A stretch of 64,000 bases of DNA from Paracoccus sp. SCSIO 75233 (lineage in GTDB: Bacteria > Pseudomonadota > Alphaproteobacteria > Rhodobacterales > Rhodobacteraceae), in the NCBI RefSeq assembly GCF_027912675.1, contig NZ_CP115757.1, positions 248,001 through 312,000 on the forward strand, given 5' to 3'. The first letter of the stretch is position 1; each line of letters opens with the position of its first letter. The notes under the pieces were generated by a model, which saw only the letters and a program-made list of their open reading frames with translations, ran no database searches and was not told the origin of the DNA. Made by a program: the position numbers and the translations under genes. This document shows positions 7,762 to 15,825 of this stretch, piece after piece.

Positions 7762-8838
7762 TCAATCAGCCCAATCAATGAAGCTTTCGGCATCCTTGAG
7801 CGTGGCCGCGTCCAGTCCTGCCGCCTTGGCCTCGGCCATCGCCGAAATCATGGTCGCCATCGCCCGCGCCTTGCCGCCCGCGTCGAAGGCCTGCATCGGA
7901 CGGACCAGATCAATTTTTACGGCTGGCCCGATTTTCTGCGAGGCTTCCTCGGCAAGCAGCAAGGCGATGGGTTGCAGGACGATCTGCGCCAGATGCCTCT
8001 GGGCCTCGCGCACAAGCGGACCCTGCGCGTTCTCGGCAAAGAGGGCAGGCAGAACCCCATAGGACGCCATGACCGCGCCACGGGCGGCTTGCAGCGTCTC
8101 GCGGGGCATCACGCCTTGGATATCCGGGGTGACACCCGATGCCCGCCAGTCCTGCACCGGGGCGGGACCGCCAGCCGCTGCGACATTCACTGATTCGCGC
8201 ATCATGATCCGGCCCCGGCGTCCACGAAATCCCCGCGCCAGCGTCGTCAGATCGTCTTCTTGGCTTTCGGGATAAGGCACGATCTGCGACCCGATGGGCG
8301 AGTCGCGGTAAACATCACGAAGCGCAGTTTCGACTTCCTGCAACAGTTCCGCCGTCAGGCTGGCCCGGTGCAGTGGCGAAGTTCCGGCCCACGGTGCCGC
8401 CGCCGATGATCCGATGCAGACATGAATAACCTCGGCAGCCAGGACGGTTTCTGTCAGCCCGCCCCCGACTTCGGAGATAGACACCCGATAGGCGGACGGA
8501 ATGCCCTGCCGCGTCTTGATATCCCAATCGGTCACGGGCAAGAGCCGGTCACCCCGGATCACGAAGACAGCTTCACCACGCAAGGCCAGCATCCGCGCGA
8601 ACAGCGCCATGTTGCGCCGGGTCAACAGCGTGGTGCCGTCCACATCAGCCAGAGCGAAGGCCCCTTCCCAGAGGCTTACACAGCCCTGAACCGTGGCGGT
8701 CAGTTCACCGACGCCGGAACCGCCTGCCAGCCATTCGGCACGAGCGGCGATAAGATCGGACGTGTAACCCATCGCCACGGCGCGGGTTTCGGGTTCGTCT
8801 ACGCGCGTAGACCGTCTGAACAGATTCATGAAGCCCAT
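7762..8838 (-). CDS. Phage portal protein (HK97 type)
   Basis: A 358-residue portal protein, which forms the dodecameric ring at the capsid vertex through which DNA is packaged and where a tail joins. Family features include an N-terminal LFRRSTRV-type start, the W-x-G-x-S-P-L stretch (WAGTSPLHRA), and a C-terminal region with LFAENAQGPLVREAQRHLAQIVLQP. Its start ATG shares one base with the connector stop (TAATG), so translation is probably coupled. It is the most downstream head gene here, whereas HK97-like phages usually place portal directly after the terminase. Confidence 0.9.
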   Translation of the reverse strand: MGFMNLFRRSTRVDEPETRAVAMGYTSDLIAARAEWLAGGSGVGELTATVQGCVSLWEGAFALADVDGTTLLTRRNMALFARMLALRGEAVFVIRGDRLLPVTDWDIKTRQGIPSAYRVSISEVGGGLTETVLAAEVIHVCIGSSAAAPWAGTSPLHRASLTAELLQEVETALRDVYRDSPIGSQIVPYPESQEDDLTTLARGFRGRRGRIMMRESVNVAAAGGPAPVQDWRASGVTPDIQGVMPRETLQAARGAVMASYGVLPALFAENAQGPLVREAQRHLAQIVLQPIALLLAEEASQKIGPAVKIDLVRPMQAFDAGGKARAMATMISAMAEAKAAGLDAATLKDAESFIDWAD

Positions 8839-9419
8839 TATTTCACCCTCCGATATGGGCGCAGCAGATCGGCAGCACCTGAATATTGCATCGCCCTGGC
8901 GATATGATCCGCAGCGCGCTCGAAGCTCTCTTCGGTCTTCTGGTCGCTGTCTTTATCGGGCGTGATGACCTTGCGCCGCTTGGTCGCCCATAGGTCCGGG
9001 TCCGTGGTATCGACAGCCTGCAACAGATAGTTCGCCAGCCGCTCCACCGCCTTGATGACAGCGGGCGGCGCGGGATTATCGGTGCCGACCGTTGCCGTGA
9101 TCCGGTTCGCATCGCCGGGAAGATAGACCCCGCCCCAAGGCGTTGCCGTGATCGGTGATACCTGCCAGTCGCCCGCCCATGTCTCGACAGACTCGACAAC
9201 AGCGGGGCGCAGGGGCATTTGCCATTCGCCGGACCCCTGCACCAGCCAGATCACGTTGCGCGGCGTCCAGCGGTCGCAGCAATAGGCCTCAACCCGCTGC
9301 CAGCACCAGTCTGTGCCGCTATCGAGTCGCGACATGGCTTCCGGCGTCAGCTTTTCATAAAGCCCCTGCAATTCCGGCCAGCTTTCAGGCTGATCCTCGA
9401 TTTCACGCATCAGTTCCAT
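8838..9419 (-). CDS. Probable head-tail connector protein
   Basis: A 193-residue protein placed between prohead protease and portal. A core typical of gp6-like connector (DNA-packaging) proteins is visible: WTPRNVIWLVQG, then PAVIKAVERLANYLLQ. Such proteins form the ring below the portal that closes the head. The ATG at 9419 is chosen: GGAGG lies 6 bases ahead and it shares one base with the protease stop. A GTG 12 bases upstream is less likely. The assignment rests partly on position. Confidence 0.65.
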   Translation of the reverse strand: MELMREIEDQPESWPELQGLYEKLTPEAMSRLDSGTDWCWQRVEAYCCDRWTPRNVIWLVQGSGEWQMPLRPAVVESVETWAGDWQVSPITATPWGGVYLPGDANRITATVGTDNPAPPAVIKAVERLANYLLQAVDTTDPDLWATKRRKVITPDKDSDQKTEESFERAADHIARAMQYSGAADLLRPYRRVK

Positions 9420-10045
9420 TATGCCCTCCACCTGTTCAAAACCTGCCTGACAGGCGGGTTTTCGGGCAGCAGCAACCCGCCATCGGTCGGAGACCAGTTC
9501 CGCGCCTCGACCTGCGTGTCGGGATAGGCCGGACGGGTGACGAAGGACATTTCGTAAAGCAGCGCCGCGAAGATCGTCCGTATCAGCGCCATGCCCAGCG
9601 ACGGGTCTTCTTCCTCGACTTTCTCGGCATCTGCTACGGCCCGTTCGGGCGGGATGCGAAAGCCCGGAGACAGCCCGACAATCAACCCGGCGGCGAAGGC
9701 GGCAAGGAAATCGCTCACATAGCTGACCTGCTGCATTTCCGGCGCAATGGACGCCTCGAAGGTCACAGCGTCATCAGCATCGCGAATATCCAGCGTTCCC
9801 GCCGATCTGGACGCCAGCGGGCGGTCATAGCTGTGACCGATCAGCAGATGAATATCTTCTTCCGGTTTGTCGATGCGGTAAGAGAACGCGCGGGACGCCA
9901 TGACTTCCTTGCGCGGTCTGCCAGAGCGGCCACCGTCCGAAAGGACGGCAGCCTTGCCATATGGAAAGCGGCCACGCAGCGCCAAAGCACCGGATGCCCG
10001 CTTGCGAAGCTCAAGCGCCCCGCTGTCGTGACCACCCCAGAGCAT
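9419..10045 (-). CDS. HK97-type prohead protease
   Basis: A 208-residue serine protease of the U35/HK97 family, which cleaves the capsid delta domain during maturation. The family region LLIGHSYDRPLASRSAGTL has the His of the active site, and the typical C-terminal substrate-like segment ends in EMSFVTRPAYPDTQVEARN. It starts on the last base of the capsid stop (TAATG). In HK97-like phages the protease gene normally precedes the capsid gene; here it follows it. Confidence 0.85.
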   Translation of the reverse strand: MLWGGHDSGALELRKRASGALALRGRFPYGKAAVLSDGGRSGRPRKEVMASRAFSYRIDKPEEDIHLLIGHSYDRPLASRSAGTLDIRDADDAVTFEASIAPEMQQVSYVSDFLAAFAAGLIVGLSPGFRIPPERAVADAEKVEEEDPSLGMALIRTIFAALLYEMSFVTRPAYPDTQVEARNWSPTDGGLLLPENPPVRQVLNRWRA

Positions 10046-11280
10046 TACACAGCCAGCCCGGTCAGGATGCGGGTTTGCAGGCCGCGCGGCACGGTGAAGT
10101 CAGCCGTGACCAGCCCCGTCAGCACCAGCGAACCGGAAGCCGCCTTGGTGTAAGGGTCGCGGATCAGGTCCACCCCGCCGTAAAGCCCCAGATAACCCGG
10201 CGCGATGCCCTGCACATTGGCGGTCATCAGTGCGGTATCGTCCGGGATAACGTTGGACGTGGCCGGGGTGCCGACATGCTTCACAAGGCGGTCCCATTCC
10301 GACACCGCCGTGCCAGCAATCAGAGCGTCATCCAGATCGGCCCAGATCGCGGGCGTGAAGGCCAGATTGACCTGCGACGCGGAAGTGATCGCGTTCGCCT
10401 CCATGAACGCCACCACCTCGGCGCGGAATGCGGCCCAAGTCGCCGCAGCCCCGACCGGCGTTTCAGTGATGCCATAGGCTGCCGCGCCGGGGATAATGCC
10501 CAGAGGCTCACCCGCTGCGCCCGACCCGTTGATGACCACGCGGTCAAGTTCGGTGCCGATCACCGCGTTCAGGTCGCGACGGATCGCGGCTTCCAGACCC
10601 GCGCCCGCCTGCTTCAGCGCCTTGCGGGTGATGACCATCTGCGCCCCGCCGGTATGATCCGGGGTCAGGCTGCGTTCGGTCGTCTGGTAGGGGTTTGCGG
10701 CCCCGACATTCGACAGTTCGTCAGTCTGCCATCCGAACACGGCCCCGCTGGTCGCGACCGGGAAGGCCAGTTCGCCCTGCGCAATCTGGATGCGCTGCAC
10801 CCCGATCTTTTCCGCGACACTGTTCGGAAAAATTCGATCAATGGTCGGACGGATCGCCTTCGGGTTCGGCAGGTCCGACCCGGACACGGTTTCGCCCGCG
10901 CGGGTTTCCAGCGCCTCGAACGGAACCGGGATGCCCTGATAGCCGCCCTTGGAGCGCATTTCGTCCACGATCTCTTTCGTGGCACCATCCAGCATCCGGC
11001 CTTCATCAAGCGCGAAGGCAACCTGACGCATCTCGAAGCGGCCCATCAGGTCCGACCATTCCCGATCCGACCGGGTTTCGAGTTCTTCGCCAGCTTCCCG
11101 GCGTTCGGTATCCTCGGCAATGAGCGCCGCGCGGTATCGGGTTTCATTGCTGCGATATTCCGCGTCCAGATCATTCATGGACCGGGTTTCGTCGTCGGTC
11201 GGCTTGTCCTTTCCGACCAGTTCAGCCAGCGATTGCCGTATCTCGGATTGACGGCGCTGGATTTTCGTAGAGTCAAGCAT
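10045..11280 (-). CDS. HK97-type major capsid protein
   Basis: A 411-residue HK97-fold major capsid protein. The first roughly 100 residues are charged and helical (KIQRRQSEIRQSLAELVGK onward), the expected cleavable delta/scaffold domain. The fold region follows with the usual VATSGAVFGWQTDE and MVITRKALKQAGAGLEAAIRRDLN motifs, and it ends in DFTVPRGLQTRILTGLAV. The ATG at 11280 has GAGG at the right distance; the open frame extends upstream into the HNH gene but lacks support. The start lies 8 bases after the HNH stop. Confidence 0.92.
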   Translation of the reverse strand: MLDSTKIQRRQSEIRQSLAELVGKDKPTDDETRSMNDLDAEYRSNETRYRAALIAEDTERREAGEELETRSDREWSDLMGRFEMRQVAFALDEGRMLDGATKEIVDEMRSKGGYQGIPVPFEALETRAGETVSGSDLPNPKAIRPTIDRIFPNSVAEKIGVQRIQIAQGELAFPVATSGAVFGWQTDELSNVGAANPYQTTERSLTPDHTGGAQMVITRKALKQAGAGLEAAIRRDLNAVIGTELDRVVINGSGAAGEPLGIIPGAAAYGITETPVGAAATWAAFRAEVVAFMEANAITSASQVNLAFTPAIWADLDDALIAGTAVSEWDRLVKHVGTPATSNVIPDDTALMTANVQGIAPGYLGLYGGVDLIRDPYTKAASGSLVLTGLVTADFTVPRGLQTRILTGLAV

Positions 11281-11288
11281 GGTATACC

Positions 11289-11609
11289 TCATGTGCTCGA
11301 TGGTTTCGCCGTCAGTTCCCTGACAGCCTGTTTCCACGCCTCGCGGGCGGGATCTTCTTTGCCCATGCCGACCTCGATCCGCGTTTTCCGCGAATGGCAG
11401 GACGGGCAGAGCGTTTGCAGATTGGTCAGATCGAAGGCCCGTTCGGGCGCGGTCCTGACAGGAATGATGTGATCGACTTCAAGACGGCCCTGCGCCCCGC
11501 ACTGGACGCATTTCCAGCCGTCCCGGCGCTTGGCCTGTTGCCTCACACCCTTCCAGCGGGCCGACCGGATCACAGCCGCAGAGTGACGGTCATATCTGCC
11601 TAAAGCCAT
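11289..11609 (-). CDS. HNH endonuclease
   Basis: A 106-residue HNH nuclease with two zinc-binding CxxC pairs (CVQCG and CPSCH) around the catalytic LEVDHIIPV and NLQTLC segments. Phage HNH proteins next to terminases assist cos cleavage and packaging in HK97-like phages; that role is inferred here. It overlaps the terL stop by 10 bases. Confidence 0.9.
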   Translation of the reverse strand: MALGRYDRHSAAVIRSARWKGVRQQAKRRDGWKCVQCGAQGRLEVDHIIPVRTAPERAFDLTNLQTLCPSCHSRKTRIEVGMGKEDPAREAWKQAVRELTAKPSST

Positions 11610-13132
11610 TGTGCCGCCCTCCGCTTTCCTTCGGGTCGGGCAATCATCCGCTGGCCCTGTGCGACCGCCAGCACCGTTGCCGCTGTCGCGTCTATCCGGC
11701 CCAGAGAGCGCGACTTCGCCAGCTTGGCATTGCCTGCCGGGTCTATCAGCGTGATGGCGTCCGACATGGCCGATCTCAGCAGCAGCGACGGCACCCCTTT
11801 GACCTCGCCGTCAAACAGCGCCCTGCGGAACCGCTCGATGTCTTCGCTGCCGTCTTTCCAGCCGAAACCGCGCCAGATGAACGGGACGCGGCTCAGCCCG
11901 GCCTTGTCCATCGCCTCGGCAAATTCCGCATGTCTGAAACGGTCGCCGCAGATACAGGCAGGCGTGATGCCGTCCAGCCGCTTGACGATCTCAGCCAGCC
12001 AAGGCCCCGGCGGCACCGTCGCATCGCCCAGCGTGAACAGTTCCCCGCGTTCCTGCATCTCGACATAGCGCCCGCTGACCCCATCAGCGGCACCCCGGTT
12101 TGCCAGCGACGGATTGCCGGGGAAGGTGCCGACCGCTTCCAACCGTCCGGTGTGCGGCCAGTAGAACGCGGCTGCCGACATGGACCGCGACCCGCCCAGA
12201 TCAACGCCCAGCACAACAGGACCTTCGCGGGGCGGCAGGTCATCGGGATCAGCTTCGCTCGACAACCATTCATCGACTGTGACCAAAACGCTGCGGTCTT
12301 CGGTCGAAACCCGTTCATTGCGATTGAGATTGCGGAAGCTGGACAGGGCCGAACCGCCCCGTGCAATCGCCCGCCGCGCCTGTGCCACCAGCCATTCGGG
12401 CGATGACCCGATGCCTTCCTTCGCGCCGGGGTTCGCTTGCAGCAGCGAATCCAGATCGTCGGCAGGCAGACCGAAAGCGGGGCGATGTTCCTGCACATAG
12501 GTGCCGGGCGGCGGTTCATCCAGCCAACGGCTGAACGTGTTGCTGTCGTCCGGTGCCGAAGTCGAGATAATCAGGGCGCGGCCATCGCGCTTGCCCAGGC
12601 CGGATAGGATTGCGTTTTCTAAATTATCGCCTTTCTCGCGTTCCCATGCGGCCCGTTCATCCATCACCGCCAGCGTCGGAGCGCCGCCAAGGATGGATTT
12701 GCCATCGGCTGCGATGACCCGCGCCAGCCCACCGCCATTGCCCTCATATTCGACTTCCAGTTTCGACCCGCGCCGGATCGTGAACAGTTCCTGTTCTTCC
12801 TCTGAAAGCCCTTCAATGAAGCCGACCAGAAACTGAAATGCCGTCTTTGCCTGATCTCGATTTCGGGCGGCGAAGATGATCTCGCGTTTCGGCTGATCGT
12901 CCCACGCCCCGACCAGATGACCCAGCGACAGACCGGCAGACAGCGCCGTCTTGGCGTTGCCGCGACCGATCGACAGCACCCCGACCATGACGCCCGGTGC
13001 CAGCGATCCGCAGACGAATTTGCGCTGATACTTCGCCAGTTTCATCGGCTGACCGGCCAGTTTGCCTTCCGGGATCGTCAGCCCAGCCACGAAATCCAGC
13101 GCAGATGCAGCAAGTTTTGAAGGGCGGCTCAT
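11600..13132 (-). CDS. terL: Phage terminase large subunit
   Basis: A 510-residue packaging motor. The Walker A-like motif GRGNAKT is at 56-62 and the Walker B LAVMDE at 154-159. The C-terminal nuclease domain starts with VLGVDLGGSRSM (about 310) and contains CICGDRF and the late DATAATVLAVA segment. It shares the Terminase_1 layout of HK97-like phages. The ATG at 13132 overlaps a TGA of a short upstream frame by ATGA. No conventional small terminase gene is seen nearby. Confidence 0.9.
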   Translation of the reverse strand: MSRPSKLAASALDFVAGLTIPEGKLAGQPMKLAKYQRKFVCGSLAPGVMVGVLSIGRGNAKTALSAGLSLGHLVGAWDDQPKREIIFAARNRDQAKTAFQFLVGFIEGLSEEEQELFTIRRGSKLEVEYEGNGGGLARVIAADGKSILGGAPTLAVMDERAAWEREKGDNLENAILSGLGKRDGRALIISTSAPDDSNTFSRWLDEPPPGTYVQEHRPAFGLPADDLDSLLQANPGAKEGIGSSPEWLVAQARRAIARGGSALSSFRNLNRNERVSTEDRSVLVTVDEWLSSEADPDDLPPREGPVVLGVDLGGSRSMSAAAFYWPHTGRLEAVGTFPGNPSLANRGAADGVSGRYVEMQERGELFTLGDATVPPGPWLAEIVKRLDGITPACICGDRFRHAEFAEAMDKAGLSRVPFIWRGFGWKDGSEDIERFRRALFDGEVKGVPSLLLRSAMSDAITLIDPAGNAKLAKSRSLGRIDATAATVLAVAQGQRMIARPEGKRRAAQWL

Positions 13133-13299
13133 ATCACCCCCCGGATTTTTTTCGGAAGAGAGAAAGGAACACCCCGCCCCGCGAAAGGCCCCCCCAAGAG
13201 ATCGCCGAGCATTGGGACCAGATCAGCCCACATGCTGCGGATGCGGGTGACGATTGATCGCACTTCTTCTTCGCGTGTGGACGCGCATATGTGCGTCAC
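13129..13299 (-). CDS. Possible small reading frame ahead of terL
   Basis: A 56-codon frame from GTG 13299 that ends in an ATGA overlap with terL. The C-terminal half (EEEVRSIVTRIRSMWADLVPMLGDLL) looks like an amphipathic helix. The overlap is what a coupled gene would show, and this is where small terminase is expected, but the length is too short for normal TerS and the upstream part is a low-complexity pyrimidine tract. It may be non-coding. Confidence 0.25.
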   Translation of the reverse strand: MTHICASTREEEVRSIVTRIRSMWADLVPMLGDLLGGPFAGRGVPFSLPKKIRGVI

Positions 13300-13327
13300 A
13301 CACGTAGGGGTATAAGGGGTGTGTGAC
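13295..13327. repeat. Perfect 9-bp inverted repeat in the helicase-terminase gap
   Basis: GTCACACAC (13295-13303) and GTGTGTGAC (13319-13327) are separated by 15 bases. It sits beside the G-run tract. It may be part of a replication origin, a cos/packaging site, or a hairpin in the mRNA. Confidence 0.55.
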
Positions 13328-13331
13328 AGAT

Positions 13332-13378
13332 GGGGGGATGAAGGGGGGGTGAAGGGGGGGATGAAAGGGGGGTGAAGG
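13332..13378 (+). repeat. Four G6-7 runs with ATGAA/TGAA spacers
   Basis: Runs of G at 13332-13337, 13343-13349, 13354-13360 and 13367-13372 are separated by ATGAA, TGAA or ATGAAA and followed by TGAAGG. Run starts are 11, 11 and 13 bases apart. The pattern meets the usual rule for an intramolecular G-quadruplex on the + strand and also looks like short iterons. It begins 5 bases after the helicase stop (on the leftward strand). Confidence 0.65.
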
Positions 13379-13382
13379 TGCG

Positions 13383-14525
13383 TCATTCGGCTGCCTCCAA
13401 CCATGTGACGGGCCGTGAGGGTGAGCCGCCATGTGCCACTTTGACCTTGCTGTCGGTCAGCAGTTTCTCCATCGCAGAACGCAGCGCCTTCTTGGTGCAG
13501 CCCTCACTGTCGGGGTGTTCTGCGAAGACCTTCGGCGCGTAGTTCAGGCCACCCGCTGCGTTGACCTTGCGGCCCTGCAACGTGACCTCGCGCAGCAGAT
13601 GCAGGAAGACACGTTCGGCCTTGGCATTCGCTGCCAGTCGGTCCAGCCCTTGCGGCTCGCTGTCGCGGGTGAAGACGCCCTCGCGCCATGTCAGGCTGAT
13701 CTCGCCACCGATGCGGCCATAGTTGTTCTTTTTGGTATGCAGGATGCGCTTGTCGGGATCGGCCTCGTATCCGTCCTGTATGATCCGTTCGAGATACAGG
13801 CGGGATCGGACAGAGTTATTCCAAGCCGTGCTGCCGCTCGTGCCTGTGCCGCTGGAAAGGCCCGTAAGCGACGGATGCGACAGCAACACAACCGCGCATT
13901 TCTGGCGCTGAGCAAGGCCGCGCAGAATGCCGATGAACTGGCGCACTGCTGCCCGGTCATTCTCATTGGCCGGGAACATATCAGCCAATGTGTCCAGCAC
14001 GATCAGCGACGGCTGTTCATCCTTGGCCCGTGCCTCGATCTCATTGAACAGCGCCGATTGTGTCAGCTTGATCTTCGACTCGACAGCCAGAAGCGCGTCC
14101 TCGCCCGCCAGTGACCGGATCGTCAGCCGATCCAGATCGGCAAAGCGCAGACCCATTGTCCGGCAGATCGACGCCAGCCGGATGTGAAGTTCGTCGTCGT
14201 CATCCTCGGCAGACAGGAACAGAGCGCGTTTCTTTTCCACACCCTCGTTCAGCCATGATTTCCCGGTCGCGGCGCTGACCGCCAGCTGCAAGGCCAGCAG
14301 CGACTTGCCGGTGCCGCCATCGCCGCTAAAAAGCGTAACGGTCTTCATCGGGATCATGTTGTGAACCAACCACTGACGGGACGGAACCGGACGGCCTTCC
14401 AGATCGGCGGCGCTGTAGAATTGGGATTTCCGCCCTTCCTCGGACGGCCCGCCCATGTCGCGCTGATAGCCCAGATCGGCCATATGCGCGGCGTCGTGTT
14501 GTCCATATGCGTTGAAGACATTCAT
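13383..14525 (-). CDS. RepA-like AAA family helicase/ATPase
   Basis: A 380-residue RecA-fold ATPase of the RSF1010 RepA/phage replicative helicase group. Walker A GDGGTGKS is at 68-75 and Walker B LIVLDTLADMF near 174. VVLLSHPS and the SGSTAWNNSVRSRLYLER segment, conserved in RepA-like proteins, follow, and there is a C-terminal winged-helix-like region. It probably drives autonomous replication of the excised element. The ATG at 14525 overlaps the preceding stop by ATGA; the longer open frame upstream is not supported. Confidence 0.85.
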   Translation of the reverse strand: MNVFNAYGQHDAAHMADLGYQRDMGGPSEEGRKSQFYSAADLEGRPVPSRQWLVHNMIPMKTVTLFSGDGGTGKSLLALQLAVSAATGKSWLNEGVEKKRALFLSAEDDDDELHIRLASICRTMGLRFADLDRLTIRSLAGEDALLAVESKIKLTQSALFNEIEARAKDEQPSLIVLDTLADMFPANENDRAAVRQFIGILRGLAQRQKCAVVLLSHPSLTGLSSGTGTSGSTAWNNSVRSRLYLERIIQDGYEADPDKRILHTKKNNYGRIGGEISLTWREGVFTRDSEPQGLDRLAANAKAERVFLHLLREVTLQGRKVNAAGGLNYAPKVFAEHPDSEGCTKKALRSAMEKLLTDSKVKVAHGGSPSRPVTWLEAAE

Positions 14526-14725
14526 GCTGCGACCGCCTCCACCTCGGCAACCACGGCGCGGACCTGATCCGCGTTCTTGCACTCGACCGAATACCCGGTA
14601 TTGCGATACTCGTTCTTCCAGATGTAGAGCGTCACGCCTTCGCCTTCTTGATCGGGATAGAAGTCTACGACGAAGGGGCCGACTTGGCGGCTGATCCAGA
14701 GATTATGCACTGCGTTCGCGCTCAT
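14522..14725 (-). CDS. Unknown small protein of the element
   Basis: A 67-residue protein, acidic and rich in aromatic residues, with no recognised family. It is joined to both neighbours by ATGA overlaps, so it belongs to the same operon as the helicase. Confidence 0.7.
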   Translation of the reverse strand: MSANAVHNLWISRQVGPFVVDFYPDQEGEGVTLYIWKNEYRNTGYSVECKNADQVRAVVAEVEAVAA

Positions 14726-15120
14726 GCCGCTGCCCTCCCCTGCACAAACTCAAGGAAGGCGCGTTGATCCGCAGGTGTCAGTCGCGTGTAGCAGGCCAGC
14801 GCGTAGGCTTTCAGTTCCTCACGACACGCCAGATCGGCCCAGAAGCTGGCCTCGTCCATATAGCCCATCAGGGGCGGGATAGGCTGACCGGCAGGCTGTT
14901 CCTGCATCGCATCCACAACCGCCGCGACGGTTTCGTCAGGCAGCGATTTTAACGCCGCCAGCGCCATCAGGGCGCGTTCGTCTTCGGTCAGGCTGGCGGA
15001 CAGGATCGGAACAAGCCGCTGCCACGCATCAGGCGTTGCCAGCGTCAGAACACATCCCATCGCGCGGACAACGCTCAGGTGATTGCGCTCCATCAGCTTG
15101 GAGAACGACTTGTGGGTCAC
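14722..15120 (-). CDS. Unknown protein of the element
   Basis: A 132-residue, mostly helical protein of unknown function. The start is GTG at 15120: GGAGGTGG lies directly ahead and the codon overlaps the alpA stop by GTGA. A short proline-rich linker (QPAGQPIPPLMGY) splits it into two helical halves. It may be a replication or regulatory accessory. Confidence 0.7.
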   Translation of the reverse strand: MTHKSFSKLMERNHLSVVRAMGCVLTLATPDAWQRLVPILSASLTEDERALMALAALKSLPDETVAAVVDAMQEQPAGQPIPPLMGYMDEASFWADLACREELKAYALACYTRLTPADQRAFLEFVQGRAAA

Positions 15121-15308
15121 GCCGCCACCTCCGCCTGAGCGTCCAGCCAAGCGGACATATCGGCCTCGCGCCAGTAACGGCGACGGGCGATATAGATCGG
15201 CTTCGGGAAGTTCAGTTCCGGGTCATGCAGCCAGCGCCACAGCGACATATCCGAAATGCCGCCGCACAGTTCGCGGACAGTTGCGGCGGGAATCAGTTTC
15301 CGTTCCAT
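15117..15308 (-). CDS. AlpA-like helix-turn-helix regulator/excisionase
   Basis: A 63-residue DNA-binding protein with the AlpA/MerR-like pattern: LIPAATVRELCGGISDMSLWRW forms the helix-turn-helix, and YIARRRYWREADMSAWLDAQ the wing and last helix. In satellites such as P4 and the PICIs, AlpA-type proteins switch on excision and replication genes. It is the first gene of the alpA-helicase-head operon, with AAAGG ahead of its ATG, and lies downstream of the 15381-15409 palindrome. Confidence 0.85.
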   Translation of the reverse strand: MERKLIPAATVRELCGGISDMSLWRWLHDPELNFPKPIYIARRRYWREADMSAWLDAQAEVAA

Positions 15309-15380
15309 CAGGGTGCCTTTCGCTAATGAGCGTTAGGCCTCCCAATATTCACATAATCCGTTGCCGCGCAAAAGAATCCC

Positions 15381-15409
15381 GGTCAGCTAAATAGGGTATT
15401 TAGCTGACC
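15381..15409. promoter_or_regulatory. 12-bp-arm perfect palindrome upstream of alpA
   Basis: GGTCAGCTAAAT (15381-15392), a 5-base centre AGGGT, and ATTTAGCTGACC (15398-15409). It spans the stop codon of the upstream gene and lies about 75 bases before alpA. There is no T-run on either side, so an operator is more likely than an intrinsic terminator. Confidence 0.6.
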
Positions 15410-15825
15410 TCGCTGTCGTCGGTGTCGCCAAGCGCCCCTGATAGCAGTGCAATTTCTGCGATCTTAAAGCTGACACTGCCGCGCCATTTCACAATCTGAT
15501 TTACCGCCGTTGTGCGGCTTACATCAAATTTTTCCTCTAACATGCTCGCCAACGCATCAGTTCCCGAAGGGTCGAATCCATTTAGAACCGACTGCAACAA
15601 AACAAAGTTCATTGCGCTATCTAATCGAGATTTGTCTTTTGATTTCGGGCGACCTTTCGCCCGTGTAATTTCACCGCGAAGAATTTTTGCGATCACCTCC
15701 CGCTCTTCGCCTGAAAGCCATCGCCCCCGCTCTACGCGATCCGCCAATTCCGAAAAATCTCCATGCCTGGCAGCAGCGGCAGCGGGTGAAGGTCCAGCGT
15801 CGAAACCAAGATTTTCAAAATCCAT
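15400..15825 (-). CDS. Unknown protein following the integrase
   Basis: A 141-residue protein of unknown function. The central GRPKSKDKSRLDSAM stretch is basic, and FDVSRTTAVNQIVKWRG looks like a helix-turn-helix, so DNA binding is possible. The ATG at 15825 shares one base with the integrase stop (TGATG) and has a G-rich ribosome site. It might regulate integrase or act as a packaging recognition factor; neither can be shown. Confidence 0.65.
   Translation of the reverse strand: MDFENLGFDAGPSPAAAAARHGDFSELADRVERGRWLSGEEREVIAKILRGEITRAKGRPKSKDKSRLDSAMNFVLLQSVLNGFDPSGTDALASMLEEKFDVSRTTAVNQIVKWRGSVSFKIAEIALLSGALGDTDDSEVS

Noticed and set aside
13332..13378. CRISPR array
   Set aside because: Repeat units are 11-13 bases of G-runs with no spacers of CRISPR length and no cas genes.
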